Shown here: piece after piece, positions 24,154 to 32,182 of the stretch | Numbering within the stretch: position 1 is the stretch's first letter | Layout of the letters: each line of letters starts with the position of its first letter | DNA from: Actinomycetes bacterium | GTDB lineage: Bacteria; Actinomycetota; Actinomycetes; Streptosporangiales; Streptosporangiaceae | NCBI GenBank assembly: GCA_025964575.1 | Contig: JAOPYO010000449.1 | Span: 1 to 32,320, forward strand | Length of the DNA: 32,320 nt | Direction of reading: 5' to 3' | The notes under the pieces: generated by a model | The model's input: only the letters and a program-made list of their open reading frames with translations | What the model was told of the DNA's origin: nothing | The model's database searches: none | Program-made: the position numbers and the translations under genes

Positions 24154-24654
24154 ATGACCGATGTCCGGCGCCCCACGCTGATACAGCGCACCGTGGGCCC
24201 GCTCTTTCAGCGGATCTCCGGCTCCACCTGGTTCTCCAAGGTCGGGCCGAAGATCGTGCCGCCGATGGACAGGGCCCTGCACAAGGTCTCGGGCGGCCGG
24301 TTCCTGCTCGGTCAGTCGCTGGTCCCGAGCCTGCTGCTGACCACGACCGGCGCCGTCAGCGGCGAGCCCCGGCAGGCCCCGCTGGCGTGCATGCCCGAGC
24401 CGGACGGCGGCTGGGTCGTGGTGGGCAGCAACTTCGGCCGGGAGAAGCACCCGGCCTGGACCGGAAACCTGCTCAAGCAGCCGAAGGCCCAGGTGAGCTT
24501 CCGCGGCCGGAGCATTCCCGTGACCGCTCACCTGCTCGAGGGCGCCGAACGCACTGAGATCTGGCCGCGGCTGATGCAGGTCTGGCCCGTGTACGACAAG
24601 TACGTGGAGCGTTCGGGCCGTGAACTGCGGATCTTCCGCCTGACCCCCATCTGA
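24154..24654 (+). CDS. Deazaflavin (F420)-dependent nitroreductase-family protein
   Basis: A 166-aa protein of the Ddn/DUF385 split-barrel family. It has LLLTTTGAVSGEPRQAPL (residues 60-77), GWVVVGSNFGREKHPAWTGN (99-118) with the family's HPAW, then a strand AQVSFRGRSIPVTAHLLEG and a closing YDKYVERSGRELRIFRL. Such proteins use coenzyme F420H2 to reduce quinones, enones or nitro compounds, often at the membrane. AAGGAG at 24141-24146 lies seven bases before ATG 24154. Being 27 bases behind an SDR gene, it may form a two-step reductive unit with it. An imperfect repeat of the IS21-like type begins 14 bases after its stop. Confidence 0.9.
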   Translation: MTDVRRPTLIQRTVGPLFQRISGSTWFSKVGPKIVPPMDRALHKVSGGRFLLGQSLVPSLLLTTTGAVSGEPRQAPLACMPEPDGGWVVVGSNFGREKHPAWTGNLLKQPKAQVSFRGRSIPVTAHLLEGAERTEIWPRLMQVWPVYDKYVERSGRELRIFRLTPI

Positions 24655-24667
24655 CGGTCATGCGAAT

Positions 24668-24778
24668 GTCTGTTCCGGCCGAAGGCTGCCAGTGGTCACT
24701 TCGGGGAACTGGGGGTTGGCAGGTTCGGGCGGTCGAGACGGCGGCGTTTGTTCGGAGTTAGTTTGCCGTTTCGGTGGG
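24668..24778. repeat. Imperfect repeat copy C (IS21-end-like), partial
   Basis: This segment is related to the right halves of the copies at 25519 and 26738. It has the shared block around GTTCCGGCCGAAGG (24671-24684), a TGGCAGGTT motif at 24717, and the closing motif GTTCGGAGTTAGTTTGCC (24750-24767) followed by TTTCGGTGG. The left block of three short repeats is missing. Confidence 0.55.
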
Positions 24779-24798
24779 CGGGGTTCTGGTCGCCGGGA

Positions 24799-25488
24799 TC
24801 ATGGTGTCATCGGGTGTTTGCGCGCTCTGATGGCGAGCACGACCGGGGTGGGTCCGCCGCTTTCCGCGAACCGTTCGAGCCTCAGGCCCGCGTCGAGAAA
24901 CGCATGCATCAGCTCAGGCAGCGGAAGGTGCGTGGCGCCGACCTTGGCCCGCACCCCCGCGTTCGTCCAGGACGCCTTCGTCCAGTGGCCGTCAAGGTAG
25001 CCGGGGCGGATCACCACCGCGTCGAGGTCGCCGCGGTCGGCAAACCCGCCGCAGAAGCAGGGGTGCACGCCGACGTGTACGAACGCCCCTCCAGGGCGCA
25101 GGACCCGGGCCGCCTCGCGCAGCACCGCCGGGTAGCCGGGCATGTCGGTGTGGACCATCATCGCGACGACGGCGGGCACGGAGCCGTCTCGGATCGGCAG
25201 CCGTTCGGCATCGGCCAGCGCGATGGGCAGGCGCCCCCGGGCGTGCCGCAGCATCCCTGCGGACAGATCGACGCCGACCGGAGTCCAGCCCAACTCACGA
25301 ACCCGGGCAGCGTGCACGCCGGTGCCACAGCCGATCTCCAGACAGGTGCCGCTGCCCTCGCCGAGGAGGTCACGCAGGACACGGCCGAGGCCGAGAGGGT
25401 TGCCGTCCCCGGCCACCGCCCGCTGGCCGCCGAGAAACTCCTCCTCGTACCAATCCGCGATCTCGTCATATGCAGCCGCCGGCGCCAT
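24799..25488 (-). CDS. SAM-dependent class I methyltransferase
   Basis: A 229-aa Rossmann-fold methyltransferase. Motif I is LEIGCGTGVHAA (residues 50-61), followed by VGVDLSAGMLRHAR (acidic residue binding the SAM ribose), ALADAERLPIRDGSVPAVV (motif II/III) and REAARVLRPGGAFVHVG (motif post-II). The substrate is unknown; this is the Methyltransf_11 pattern used for small molecules. ATG 25488 is preceded by GGAGGAGG-type purines. The gene stands alone, flanked by repeat copy C downstream and copy A upstream, and may have arrived or been moved with those elements. Confidence 0.92.
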   Translation of the reverse strand: MAPAAAYDEIADWYEEEFLGGQRAVAGDGNPLGLGRVLRDLLGEGSGTCLEIGCGTGVHAARVRELGWTPVGVDLSAGMLRHARGRLPIALADAERLPIRDGSVPAVVAMMVHTDMPGYPAVLREAARVLRPGGAFVHVGVHPCFCGGFADRGDLDAVVIRPGYLDGHWTKASWTNAGVRAKVGATHLPLPELMHAFLDAGLRLERFAESGGPTPVVLAIRARKHPMTP

Positions 25489-25518
25489 CGGTCTCCTCCT
25501 CCGTCTCGGATCTCCTGG

Positions 25519-25720
25519 TGGCAGCTTTAATCCGAACGTTGCTGCCTCGCTGGCAACCTAAGTCCGGAAACGGCAGCCTTCACCCGGACGGGACAACACA
25601 CGACACCTGTCCAGTCCGCGCGAAAGTGGCAGGCCCCGTTCCCCTGACCTGCGAGGTGCCAGGTAGGTCTGAACACCGCTCGCTGATCTTGTTCAGACTT
25701 ACTTGGCAGTTTCGGTGGAG
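25519..25720. repeat. Imperfect repeat copy A (IS21-end-like)
   Basis: The left part holds three direct copies of a ~19-base motif of the type TGGCAnCCTAAGTCCGGAAC at 25519, 25551 and 25571 (steps of 32 and 20). A fourth copy is at 25657 (TGCCAGGTAGGTCTGAAC). 34 bases later comes the same motif inverted, GTTCAGACTTACTTGGCA (25691-25708), followed by TTTCGGTGGA. Multiple short repeats near each end are characteristic of IS21-family elements. No istA/istB reading frame is present. The following 194 bases to the phosphatase gene hold nothing else I can support. Confidence 0.6.
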
Positions 25721-25914
25721 CCGAGCTCCGGCCGGCCGCCGGGAGCGCCCGAAACGTACCGGCGCGGGCCCGCCTGTCCGGCCTCCTGTCGTTTCGCATT
25801 GAACCTGTCATTTGATCTTGGTGTGACCTGGTGGTTTGCCAGGTCGTTTGGGAATGCTTTGGGCTGGGTTCTCAGCCGATCTGGCTTTTGCGGAATCATG
25901 GATCAGGCCGGGGC

Positions 25915-26640
25915 TCAGGCTGTTCCGAGTAGCCGAGTCCGGATGGTGTCCAGTTCGTCGTCGCTGAGGTTGGCGGCACAGAGGTAGGACGCGGTGTCGA
26001 TGGCTTTGAGGGTGGCGAGGATCGCAGTGCGAGCACTGGTGTTCTTTCGCTTGAAGACCCCTTCGATGTAGGGGCCTTGGTCGTCCATCCCGTACTCGGC
26101 GAACAACGGCGAGAGGCGAGTGGCACTCAGTTCGTAGTCGGCGACGATCTCCTCGGGCGAGACGCCGACGAGTGAGAGCAGCAGCAGTGTGATCAATCCG
26201 GTCCGGTCGCGGCCAACGCTGCAGTGGATGACCACGCCTCCCGGACGGGCGCGGGCGATCGCTGTGATGGCGGCGGCGCACCGCTCTGGCTTGTGCTCCA
26301 GGAAGGGCAGGTAATACAGGGGGGTGCCGTCCAGTTCGTTGTCCTGGATGTAGTCCCAGAACCTGTGATCGGCGGTGTCGTCCAGTGGAACGTGGACGGT
26401 GGTGACCTGGTCCGGTCGATGCTCGGCTGTGGCTGGGCGTTCGTAATCGTTGCGGAGGTCGACGATGGTGCGGACGCCGTAGTCGACAAGAGCCGACCAC
26501 CCCCGTGGCGTGAGGCGGTCCAGGGAGTCGGCGCGGACGATCGCGCCTCGGCGAGTTTCCCTGCCGTCTGCAGAGCGCAGACCACCGAGGTCACGCACGT
26601 TGTGGCAGCCTTCCCAGTCCAAATGCCGATCGCTGGTCAC
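25915..26640 (-). CDS. Tyrosine-protein phosphatase (IphP/DSP type)
   Basis: A 241-aa protein with the PTP signature HCSVGRDRTG (Cys140, Arg146 of CX5R). The general-acid region FWDYIQDNELDG and N-terminal NVRDLGGLRSADGRETRRG with VRTIVDLRND are typical of the IphP-like/Y_phosphatase3 family. It hydrolyses phosphotyrosine, or in some relatives phosphoinositides. The GTG start at 26640 is supported by GGAGGAA about eight bases upstream. No kinase gene accompanies it. The gene lies between repeat copies A and B. Product call firm, substrate unknown. Confidence 0.92.
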   Translation of the reverse strand: MTSDRHLDWEGCHNVRDLGGLRSADGRETRRGAIVRADSLDRLTPRGWSALVDYGVRTIVDLRNDYERPATAEHRPDQVTTVHVPLDDTADHRFWDYIQDNELDGTPLYYLPFLEHKPERCAAAITAIARARPGGVVIHCSVGRDRTGLITLLLLSLVGVSPEEIVADYELSATRLSPLFAEYGMDDQGPYIEGVFKRKNTSARTAILATLKAIDTASYLCAANLSDDELDTIRTRLLGTA

Positions 26641-26737
26641 TCTTAGGTTCCTCCGCTGGGCCAGGTTGCTGAGAACGCCTCAAACCGAACGGGAGCCGGT
26701 GAGAATCCGCCAACTCCAGTGGGACGGGACACCTCCC

Positions 26738-26921
26738 TGCCAGCTAGGTCCGGACGCTGTCATGTCCCCTGCCACCTAAGTGCGGAACCTGCCAAGTTCA
26801 AGCGGACAGTGTCCGTTCCGCGTGAAGGTGGCGGGCGCGGGGCCGGGGACCTGTGGGGTGTCAGGTTGGACCGGTCGCGGAGACGAGGTTCTGTTCGGAT
26901 TTAGTTGGCATTTTCGGTGGA
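26738..26921. repeat. Imperfect repeat copy B (IS21-end-like)
   Basis: This has the same architecture as copy A: short motifs at 26738 (TGCCAGCTAGGTCCGGAC), 26770 (TGCCACCTAAGTGCGGAAC) and 26790 with steps 32 and 20. A fourth copy is at 26859, and 34 bases later comes the inverted motif GTTCGGATTTAGTTGGCA (26893-26910) followed by TTTCGGTGGA. The middle blocks of A, B and C also align by eye (GTTCCGCGTGAAGGTGGC here). Confidence 0.6.
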
Positions 26922-27097
26922 TCTTGATGACGGGTGCGGGCCAGATCCTCCGGCAGGTGGTTGGGCGCCAGCCCCCTGTGCCCCACCGCTGGCGACGCCC
27001 ACCGTCCACAACCCGCCGTGCCTGTGCGTGCAACTGCTCCCGCCCAGCCTTAACGTCTTGACGTGTTCCGTTTTCCGTTTTCCGGTGAACCTTCGGG
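26922..27097. other. Intergenic region
   Basis: Together with copy B this makes a gene-free stretch of about 457 bases from 26641. After the repeat there is only a short TTCCGTTT direct repeat near 27065; no gene or terminator was found. Confidence 0.3.
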
Positions 27098-27502
27098 TCA
27101 GTTTCGACGGGTGGGGGTCCGCTCCCTGGCGTCGTAGTCCCGCCGGGCCTGCTCCACCCTGCCCAGGTTGACCGACCAGTCGGCGAGCGCTGCGAACAGC
27201 GGCGCCAGGCTGCGTCCCAGTTCGCTGATCTCGTACTCCACCCGTGGCGGAACTTCGGGGTGGTAAGTGCGCACGACGAGCCCGTCGCGTTCCAACTGCC
27301 GCAGCCGTTCGGTCAGCACCTTGGGCGTGATGGTGGCGATTCGCCGTTCCAACTCCACGAACCGATGCCGCCCGTATTCATTGAGCGCCCACAGAATCGG
27401 AGTGGTCCAGCGGCTGAAGACGATGTCGACCACCGGGGCGATCGGGCACGCCTGCTCCGGGGCGACGTCGGTGCGAGACGCTGGAACCGTGTTGTTGGTC
27501 AC
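27098..27502 (-). CDS. HxlR-family transcriptional regulator
   Basis: A 134-aa winged-helix protein. It has an N-terminal Cys (EQACPIAPVVDIVFSRWTTP), as HxlR proteins usually do, then LWALNEYGRHRFVELERRI, the recognition part ITPKVLTERLRQLERDGLV and the wing RTYHPEVPPRVEYEISELG. HxlR regulators respond to oxidised Cys, aldehydes or small ligands. The frame opens at ATG 27520, but GGAGGGAAGG lies just before GTG 27502, so GTG is preferred. It is divergent from the NmrA-like gene with a palindrome in the 97-base gap, the standard arrangement for a regulator controlling its neighbour. Confidence 0.93.
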   Translation of the reverse strand: MTNNTVPASRTDVAPEQACPIAPVVDIVFSRWTTPILWALNEYGRHRFVELERRIATITPKVLTERLRQLERDGLVVRTYHPEVPPRVEYEISELGRSLAPLFAALADWSVNLGRVEQARRDYDARERTPTRRN

Positions 27503-27530
27503 AGGGGCCCTTCCCTCCATTACTTTCCTC

Positions 27531-27544
27531 TAGGTACCTACTAT
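27531..27544. promoter_or_regulatory. Palindrome and promoter box between HxlR and NmrA-like genes
   Basis: TAGGTACCTA (27531-27540) is a perfect 10-base palindrome. It overlaps TACTAT (27539-27544), a good -10 for the rightward gene. Bound HxlR dimer would cover this box. The operator role is inferred from position. Confidence 0.5.
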
Positions 27545-27599
27545 CACGGCGCCGGTAGCTTCCGTTGAACCCACAAGGACTCGACAACTGGGAGTGAAC

Positions 27600-28427
27600 A
27601 TGATTGTGGTGACCGGAGCCACGGGCAACGTCGGACGGCCGCTCATGCGAGCGCTTACCGCCGCCGGCGAACAGGTGACGGCGGTGTCCCGCCGGATCTC
27701 AGCACAGGACGTGCCGACAGGGGTGCGGCACCACCAGGCCGACCTGGCCAAGCCGGAAAGCCTCGCGCCCGCGCTCGACAATGCCGAAGCGCTGTTCCTG
27801 CTGACCTCCGGCGACTTCGTGGCGGCCGGCGGCAGCGTCAGCGACGTCCTCGACGTCGCGCGGGCCGGCGGGATCCGCCGGGTCGTCCTGCTGTCCTCCC
27901 AGGGCGTTGCCACGGGAAGTCACCCCTCAACCCTGGAGGAACCTCTCACGCAGTCGGATCTGGAATGGACCCTGCTGCGGCCGGGAGGGTTCGACTCCAA
28001 CACGTTGCAAGGGGCCGAGATGGTCCGCGCCCAACGGATGGTCGCCGCACCGTTCGGTGACGTCGCGCTGCCGACCATCGACCCGGCCGACATCGCCGAG
28101 GTCGCCGCCGTGGCATTGCGGGAGCCCGGCCACGTCGGCAAGGCCTATGAGCTGACCGGGCCGGAACCAATCTCCCCTCGGCAGCAGACGGCGGCGATCG
28201 CCGACGCGCTGGGCGAACCGGTCCGATTCGTCGAGCAAAGCCGTGCGGAGGCTCGGGCACAGATGCTGCAGTTCATGCCCGAGCCGATCGTGGAGGCCAC
28301 CCTTGACATCCTGGGCAACCCCAAACCCGGCGAGCAGCGGGTGAGCCCCGACGTCGAGCGGATCCTCGGCCGCCCGCCACGCACCTTCGCCGAATGGGCG
28401 ACGCGTAACATCGCAGCCTTCAAATAA
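27600..28427 (+). CDS. NmrA-like NAD(P)-binding atypical SDR
   Basis: A 275-aa protein. The N-terminal dinucleotide motif is VTGATGNVGRPL (residues 4-15), followed by AVSRRISAQDVPTGVRHHQA and VVLLSSQGVATGSH. WTLLRPGGFDSNTLQGA replaces the usual catalytic Tyr region, and ELTGPEPISPRQQTAAIADA is typical of the NmrA/QorB group. Members sense the NAD(P) redox state or reduce quinones. GGGAG at 27590-27594 is five bases from ATG 27600, so this start is preferred to GTG 27594. It is probably repressed or activated by the divergent HxlR protein. Confidence 0.9.
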   Translation: MIVVTGATGNVGRPLMRALTAAGEQVTAVSRRISAQDVPTGVRHHQADLAKPESLAPALDNAEALFLLTSGDFVAAGGSVSDVLDVARAGGIRRVVLLSSQGVATGSHPSTLEEPLTQSDLEWTLLRPGGFDSNTLQGAEMVRAQRMVAAPFGDVALPTIDPADIAEVAAVALREPGHVGKAYELTGPEPISPRQQTAAIADALGEPVRFVEQSRAEARAQMLQFMPEPIVEATLDILGNPKPGEQRVSPDVERILGRPPRTFAEWATRNIAAFK

Positions 28428-28510
28428 CCCGTCCGGAGACGAAACGCGACACCGTTGCCGGCCTCGGCCATAGCCTTTCGGGCCGAGGCCGCACTGACCT
28501 GTCGTCACGT

Positions 28511-29590
28511 CCGATCCCGCCGCGCAGGATGGCGCCCACGTTCTCGTCCGGGACACCGACGTCGATCAGCACCGGCAGGATCACGTCCATCAGCAGCTGG
28601 CGGGCCTCGCCCTTCTTCGCCCGCTCCGCCAACGCGTCATCGGTCTTGGCCTTGGCGCGGGATTCCCGCGCTGAGACCGCCTGGTCGAACAGCGCGACGA
28701 CCTCGTCCAGCTGGTCCACCGCAGACTGCGCGACCAGGGCGAGGAGGATCGGGAAGCGGCGCTCTCCACGCCGCTCCAACCCCTGTACTGTGGACCGCCG
28801 CCCGAGCGTCGCCAGAAAACGGCGCCGCTCGCGCGGCAGCGCCGACAGGTCCAGCAGGTGTGCGTCCATGCCGCGCAGGAACAGCAGCTTGTCGATCGCG
28901 GCCTTCACCGCCGCGGCCGTCGCCTCCACTGCCGGCGTCGTCAGCCACGTCAACCGAGTCGTCCCCAACCAGCAGGCCGTCCAGGTCGCGGCGCATCTGC
29001 GCCGTCAGCAGATGGTCGACCTTCTCCGACGTCAGCGCGCCCGCACCGTTCCGGGCGGTCGCGACCATCTCCATCAAGCTCACCACGCCGGGCCGCACCA
29101 CGTGCGCGCTGACCAAGAACTCCGCCGCCTGGTGGAACAGCAGGGACGGGGTGTCGTGCTCCATCGCCCGGTCCAGCAGGAACTGCTCCAGCTCCTTCAA
29201 CGGCTCCCCGCCGGTCGGCACCGGCTTCCAGTCCAGGTACTTCAGCACCAGCTTCAGGTGGTCGCTGCGGGTCTGTGCCCGCTGCCCGTACTGATCCAGC
29301 ACGCCGGGGAACACCGCCAGCTGGTTCGCCAGCCGCGCGACCGCGGCCTGCATAACCGACCAGATGTCATCCGGGACGAACCCCAGCCACGGCAGCGTGC
29401 ACAGCTGAACGGCCAAGCCCAATCTCGCGGCCGGGCCCCGGCCACTGCCCTTGCCCAGGTTGTCGACGAATCCCAAATCCTTCCGCGTCAGCGTGAAGAA
29501 CCCGATCAACTCCTCCCGGCCCGATGTCCGGGTACGACCGCAGCCGCTCCACCTGCTCATCAGAGAAGAACTGAGTCGCTAACCCCCACC
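28511..29590 (-). pseudogene. Tn3-family transposase (TnpA) remnant, N-terminal part, frameshifted
   Basis: Three reading frames are needed to follow the N-terminal half of a Tn3-family transposase (DUF4158 region). FFSDEQVERLRSYPDI (about 29530-29580) continues in a second frame as REELIGFFTLTRKDLGFVD through GLAVQLCTLPWLGFVPDDI to LTAQMRRDLDGLLVGDDS. A third frame from about 28965 gives TRLTWLTTPAVEATAAAVK through GEARQLLMDVILPVLIDVG to ILRGGIG. Homology stops near 28511, so the catalytic DDE half is gone. Neither a 38-bp Tn3 inverted repeat nor a resolvase gene was found. It shows past insertion and decay at the boundary of the accessory region. Confidence 0.8.
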
Positions 29591-29809
29591 AACCTCCACG
29601 GAAGTGCCAGAACCGGTACGAACCGTAGCGACAGAGATCACCAGACGTCTCAAGAACCGGAATAACCGCAGGCCAGCTATAGGTTCGTTGGATTTTCCGC
29701 GATTGCTACGGGCACACATACCAGCGCTTGGTGACACCATGATCGATTTGGTGCGTGGTTCGAGCCGTACCGCTGCGGGAAGCGGCCAATTACTGAGCTG
29801 GCGCTTGCA
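29591..29809. other. Intergenic region
   Basis: 219 bases between the transposase remnant and the HTH remnant. No gene, tRNA or clear inverted repeat was found. Confidence 0.3.
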
Positions 29810-30131
29810 CTACGAGCGCGGGGTGCAAGGTTGACCGCGTCCCGGAGTTTGCTCCCACCAGTGCAGAAAGGCGCTCGTTGCGAATGCACGACGGCCGGTG
29901 TGCGGATCTCGGGTGTAGGGCGGCAACGGCCGGCCTGTGTTCTCGGCCGCATTCAACGCGCGGGTTATCGCACTGCGATGCACCTCCAGCAGCCGAGCCA
30001 GCTGGGCGGCGCAACGGGCGTCATCGGCGACCAGGTCCATGCGGGGGTGGTGCCCCCAGCGGCACCAAGTGCACCTCCGTGTGTCGCAACAATTGTTGCA
30101 GGTCGAACGCTCGAGCGTGCGGAGGATTCAC
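29810..30131 (-). pseudogene. Small HTH-type protein gene, apparently frameshifted
   Basis: GTG 30131 has a good ribosome site (AAAGGAA, five bases upstream) and opens a frame reading MNPPHARAFDLQQLLRH that stops after 36 codons at 30021. A second frame begins at ATG 30040 within it and encodes 76 residues with an HTH-like part (CAAQLARLLEVHRSAITRAL) and a conserved-looking tail (DPHTGRRAFATSAFLHWWEQ). Either one gene has shifted frame near 30035, or a 36-codon leader is translationally coupled to a 76-aa protein (20-base overlap). I prefer the frameshift. The role is unknown; small HTH proteins like this are common in actinomycete integrative elements. Confidence 0.4.
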
Positions 30132-30266
30132 AGCAGTTCCTTTCGAGGTGTCGAGGCGGCGGCGGCGGCGCCTGGCTGGCCGGAGCCGGAGCTGATCGCC
30201 GAGATCGAGGAGTTGTTCCTCGGGCATCGTTTCGCTGCCGCCCCCTATTGCGCTTGTGATCTCTGC

Positions 30267-31675
30267 TCAAGCTCGGCGGCGACCTCTGGCGGCAGCGGCG
30301 GCCCGGGTGTCGGTTTCTCTGTCAGCTTCTGTGTCGGTGTCCGCCGGCGCGGATCCGGCGTCGATCGCTGTGGTCGTCGCGGCGGGGTCGGCGCGACGAA
30401 CCACAGCGATGTCGGACAACCGCATGCCGAACAGGGACTCACCATCGAAGACCCGCAGCCACGGCACGTCTTGCGGGCCGGTACTGCGCTCGTTGACCTC
30501 GGTCACCTGCACGCGGACCCAGGTCGGCTCGGGAAGGGTGCCGCCGGGACCGGCCCACAGCACGTTGACCTGCGGTCGGTCCCCGAGGAGGTCATGGGCC
30601 TGGCGGACTGCGTGCGGCGCATCATCGGCTGGGATCCACCACCCGGCCCGCGACCAGGCCTCGTCGGCGACCATCGCGATCGGCCCGGCGGCGTCGTACA
30701 TCTCCCCGGCGACCTGGATCCGAGCCGCTTGCCGTAGCTCGTTGATGGCTTCGTTGACCGGGCTGGTCGCGCCCAGCGGCATACCGTCGCCAGCTGGTCT
30801 GGCGCTGCCGTCCCAGATCATCTCGGCGTCCGGGAGGCCGGGGATCTGGCCGAGCACGACGGCGACTTGATTGGCCCGGTCGATCTGGTTCGTGACGCGT
30901 GCGTCCGACCGTGACCGTGCCGGGCGGTCGTCGGCGGGTTCGGCGCCGTAGGTACGGCGTGGCTCACGAGGCTCGTCGCGCAGGCCGTGGCCCAGCAGCA
31001 GCGGGAACAGCAGGTGTTCCAGGAGTTCTTCGAGCCCGGATTCGACGTTGTTCGCGTCGCCGGTGACGACGGTGTGCGGATCTCCGACAGGCCGTCCCTG
31101 GTGGAGTCCACGACGTGGACGGGCTTGCGGTGCCGGTCCCGCTCGGCGGCCTGGGTGGTGAACGCCACTGCGTAGGCGACGGCCGCCGGCAACAGCGCCG
31201 GTCGCCACGCCACCTCCGCGTCCCGGCACAGTCGCTGGGCCTGCGTGGGCAACGTGGGGTCATGGCGCTCCAGCGCCTGGGTGATCGCGGCCAGGCTCGC
31301 CCCGGCGCCCAGGTGAGCGAAGGCCGGGTGCCGCTCCTGGCGTGGCAGCAGCCAGATCCAGGACTGGTCCATCGGCTGGTCCCACCGTTCCATGACGATG
31401 GGCCAGCCGCCGCGCTGGTTCAGTTCGCGTTCCAGCCGGCGGCCCAGGTTCGCCCCGCATGTCAGCGCGAGCACCACGGCGACCGCGGCCCAGCCCGCCG
31501 GGGCGGACAGGTCCTGGTCCACCAACCGGTCGATCTGCACCGCAAGATACGGCAGGTCGGCCCGCCAGTGCTGGTCGCCGTCCCAGACGCACGCCGGACA
31601 GACCGGGTCACCCTCGGGGCTGGTGGCCAGCAGATGGTGCTCGGGGTAGCTTTTCCGGACTACGGACCGGGCCAC
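30267..31675 (-). pseudogene. Unrecognised accessory protein gene broken by a frameshift
   Basis: The first part (from GTG 31675) reads well to about 31086: CPACVWDGDQHWRADLPYL, WAAVAVVLALTCGANLGRRL, ATITQ-like and VAYAVAFTTQAAERDRHRKP to HVVDSTRDGLS. The protein-like sequence then continues one frame off, from VGDPHTVVTGDANNVESGLE through ANQVAVVLGQIPGLPDAEM and AGWWIPADDAPHAVRQAHDL to LFGMRLSDIAVVRR, ending at 30267 after an acidic/basic low-complexity tail. The joined product would be about 468 aa. I do not recognise a family; the CPAC pair and a hydrophobic stretch near residues 60-75 are the only notable features. No slippery sequence is evident at the junction, so a mutation or assembly error is likelier than programmed shifting. 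Confidence 0.5.
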
Positions 31676-31705
31676 CGGGTCGGCCGAGATGAGGCGGAAC
31701 AGCGT

Positions 31706-31798
31706 TCAGTGCGGCGGCCAGATCATCAGGGCGATTGTCCCGAGCCCGATGACGGCAGCCACGGCGGCAACAATGGTGCCGCGCCGGGTCCAGATCAA
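31706..31798 (-). CDS. 30-codon single-pass membrane peptide, or 5' part of the broken gene downstream
   Basis: TTG 31798 overlaps the stop of the upstream 66-aa gene in TTGA. The frame encodes a short basic start (IWTRRG) and one hydrophobic helix (TIVAAVAAVIGLGTIALMIW), then stops at TGA 31706. The large broken gene downstream is in exactly the same frame with only ten codons between this TGA and its GTG. This may therefore be the original membrane-anchored N-terminus cut off by a nonsense mutation, or a genuine small transfer-type membrane protein. Confidence 0.35.
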   Translation of the reverse strand: MIWTRRGTIVAAVAAVIGLGTIALMIWPPH

Positions 31799-31995
31799 GA
31801 TCTGGCGATCGACGGGGCGGCCGAGTCGCCGGGCCTTCCGGTTTGGGACAAAAACGGCATGGGCTCGGGAATCTCGTGGATACCGGGACCGCGGCCATGG
31901 GCTACCGCGACCGCCTCGGCGAGGTCGTCGGGCGTGGCCCGGGCAGCCTGCAGAGCCTCCCTGAGCGGAGACAGATCATCGGACGAGCCGTTCAT
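31795..31995 (-). CDS. Small hypothetical protein, first gene of a decayed accessory operon
   Basis: A 66-aa acidic protein: MNGSSDDLSPLREALQAA, then RATPDDLAEAVAVAHGRGPG, then a Pro-rich tail. The first half should form a helix-turn-helix-like pair of helices. I do not recognise it. ATG 31995 is chosen over the longer frame (to 32175) because a -35/-10 pair lies immediately upstream with the -10 six bases from the ATG. It overlaps the next frame by four bases (TTGA). Confidence 0.5.
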   Translation of the reverse strand: MNGSSDDLSPLREALQAARATPDDLAEAVAVAHGRGPGIHEIPEPMPFLSQTGRPGDSAAPSIARS

Positions 31996-32001
31996 GGACC
32001 C

Positions 32002-32031
32002 GGTATAGCTGGTCGGTGCCGGATGGGGCAA
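32002..32031 (-). promoter_or_regulatory. Putative leaderless promoter
   Basis: On the minus strand TTGCCC (32026-32031) and TATACC (32002-32007) are 18 bases apart, and the -10 ends six bases before ATG 31995. Confidence 0.5.
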
Positions 32032-32182
32032 ATCAGTATGATCCAATACATCGCCCCTGTTGGTGCACCGACGAAAGTCGGGTGAGCTGGTTGAGCCAGG
32101 TCGTCGACGGCTGGTTCTCCCGCGTTCGGATTGATCGTTTCCCAGGGTCGGGGTCGCCCCTGTTTGCTTGTCCAAGAATTCG

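Noticed and set aside
22444..24531. 695-codon minus-strand frame spanning the epimerase and F420-type genes
   Set aside because: Composition is random and it crosses three genes with clear motifs on other frames.
28420..28510. C-terminal continuation of the Tn3 transposase
   Set aside because: Residues after ILRGGIG are Arg/Pro-rich and do not resemble the family; the catalytic half is missing.
29750..29790. Possible tRNA fragment around a GGTTCGAGCC sequence
   Set aside because: No acceptor, D-stem or anticodon stem can be built around it.
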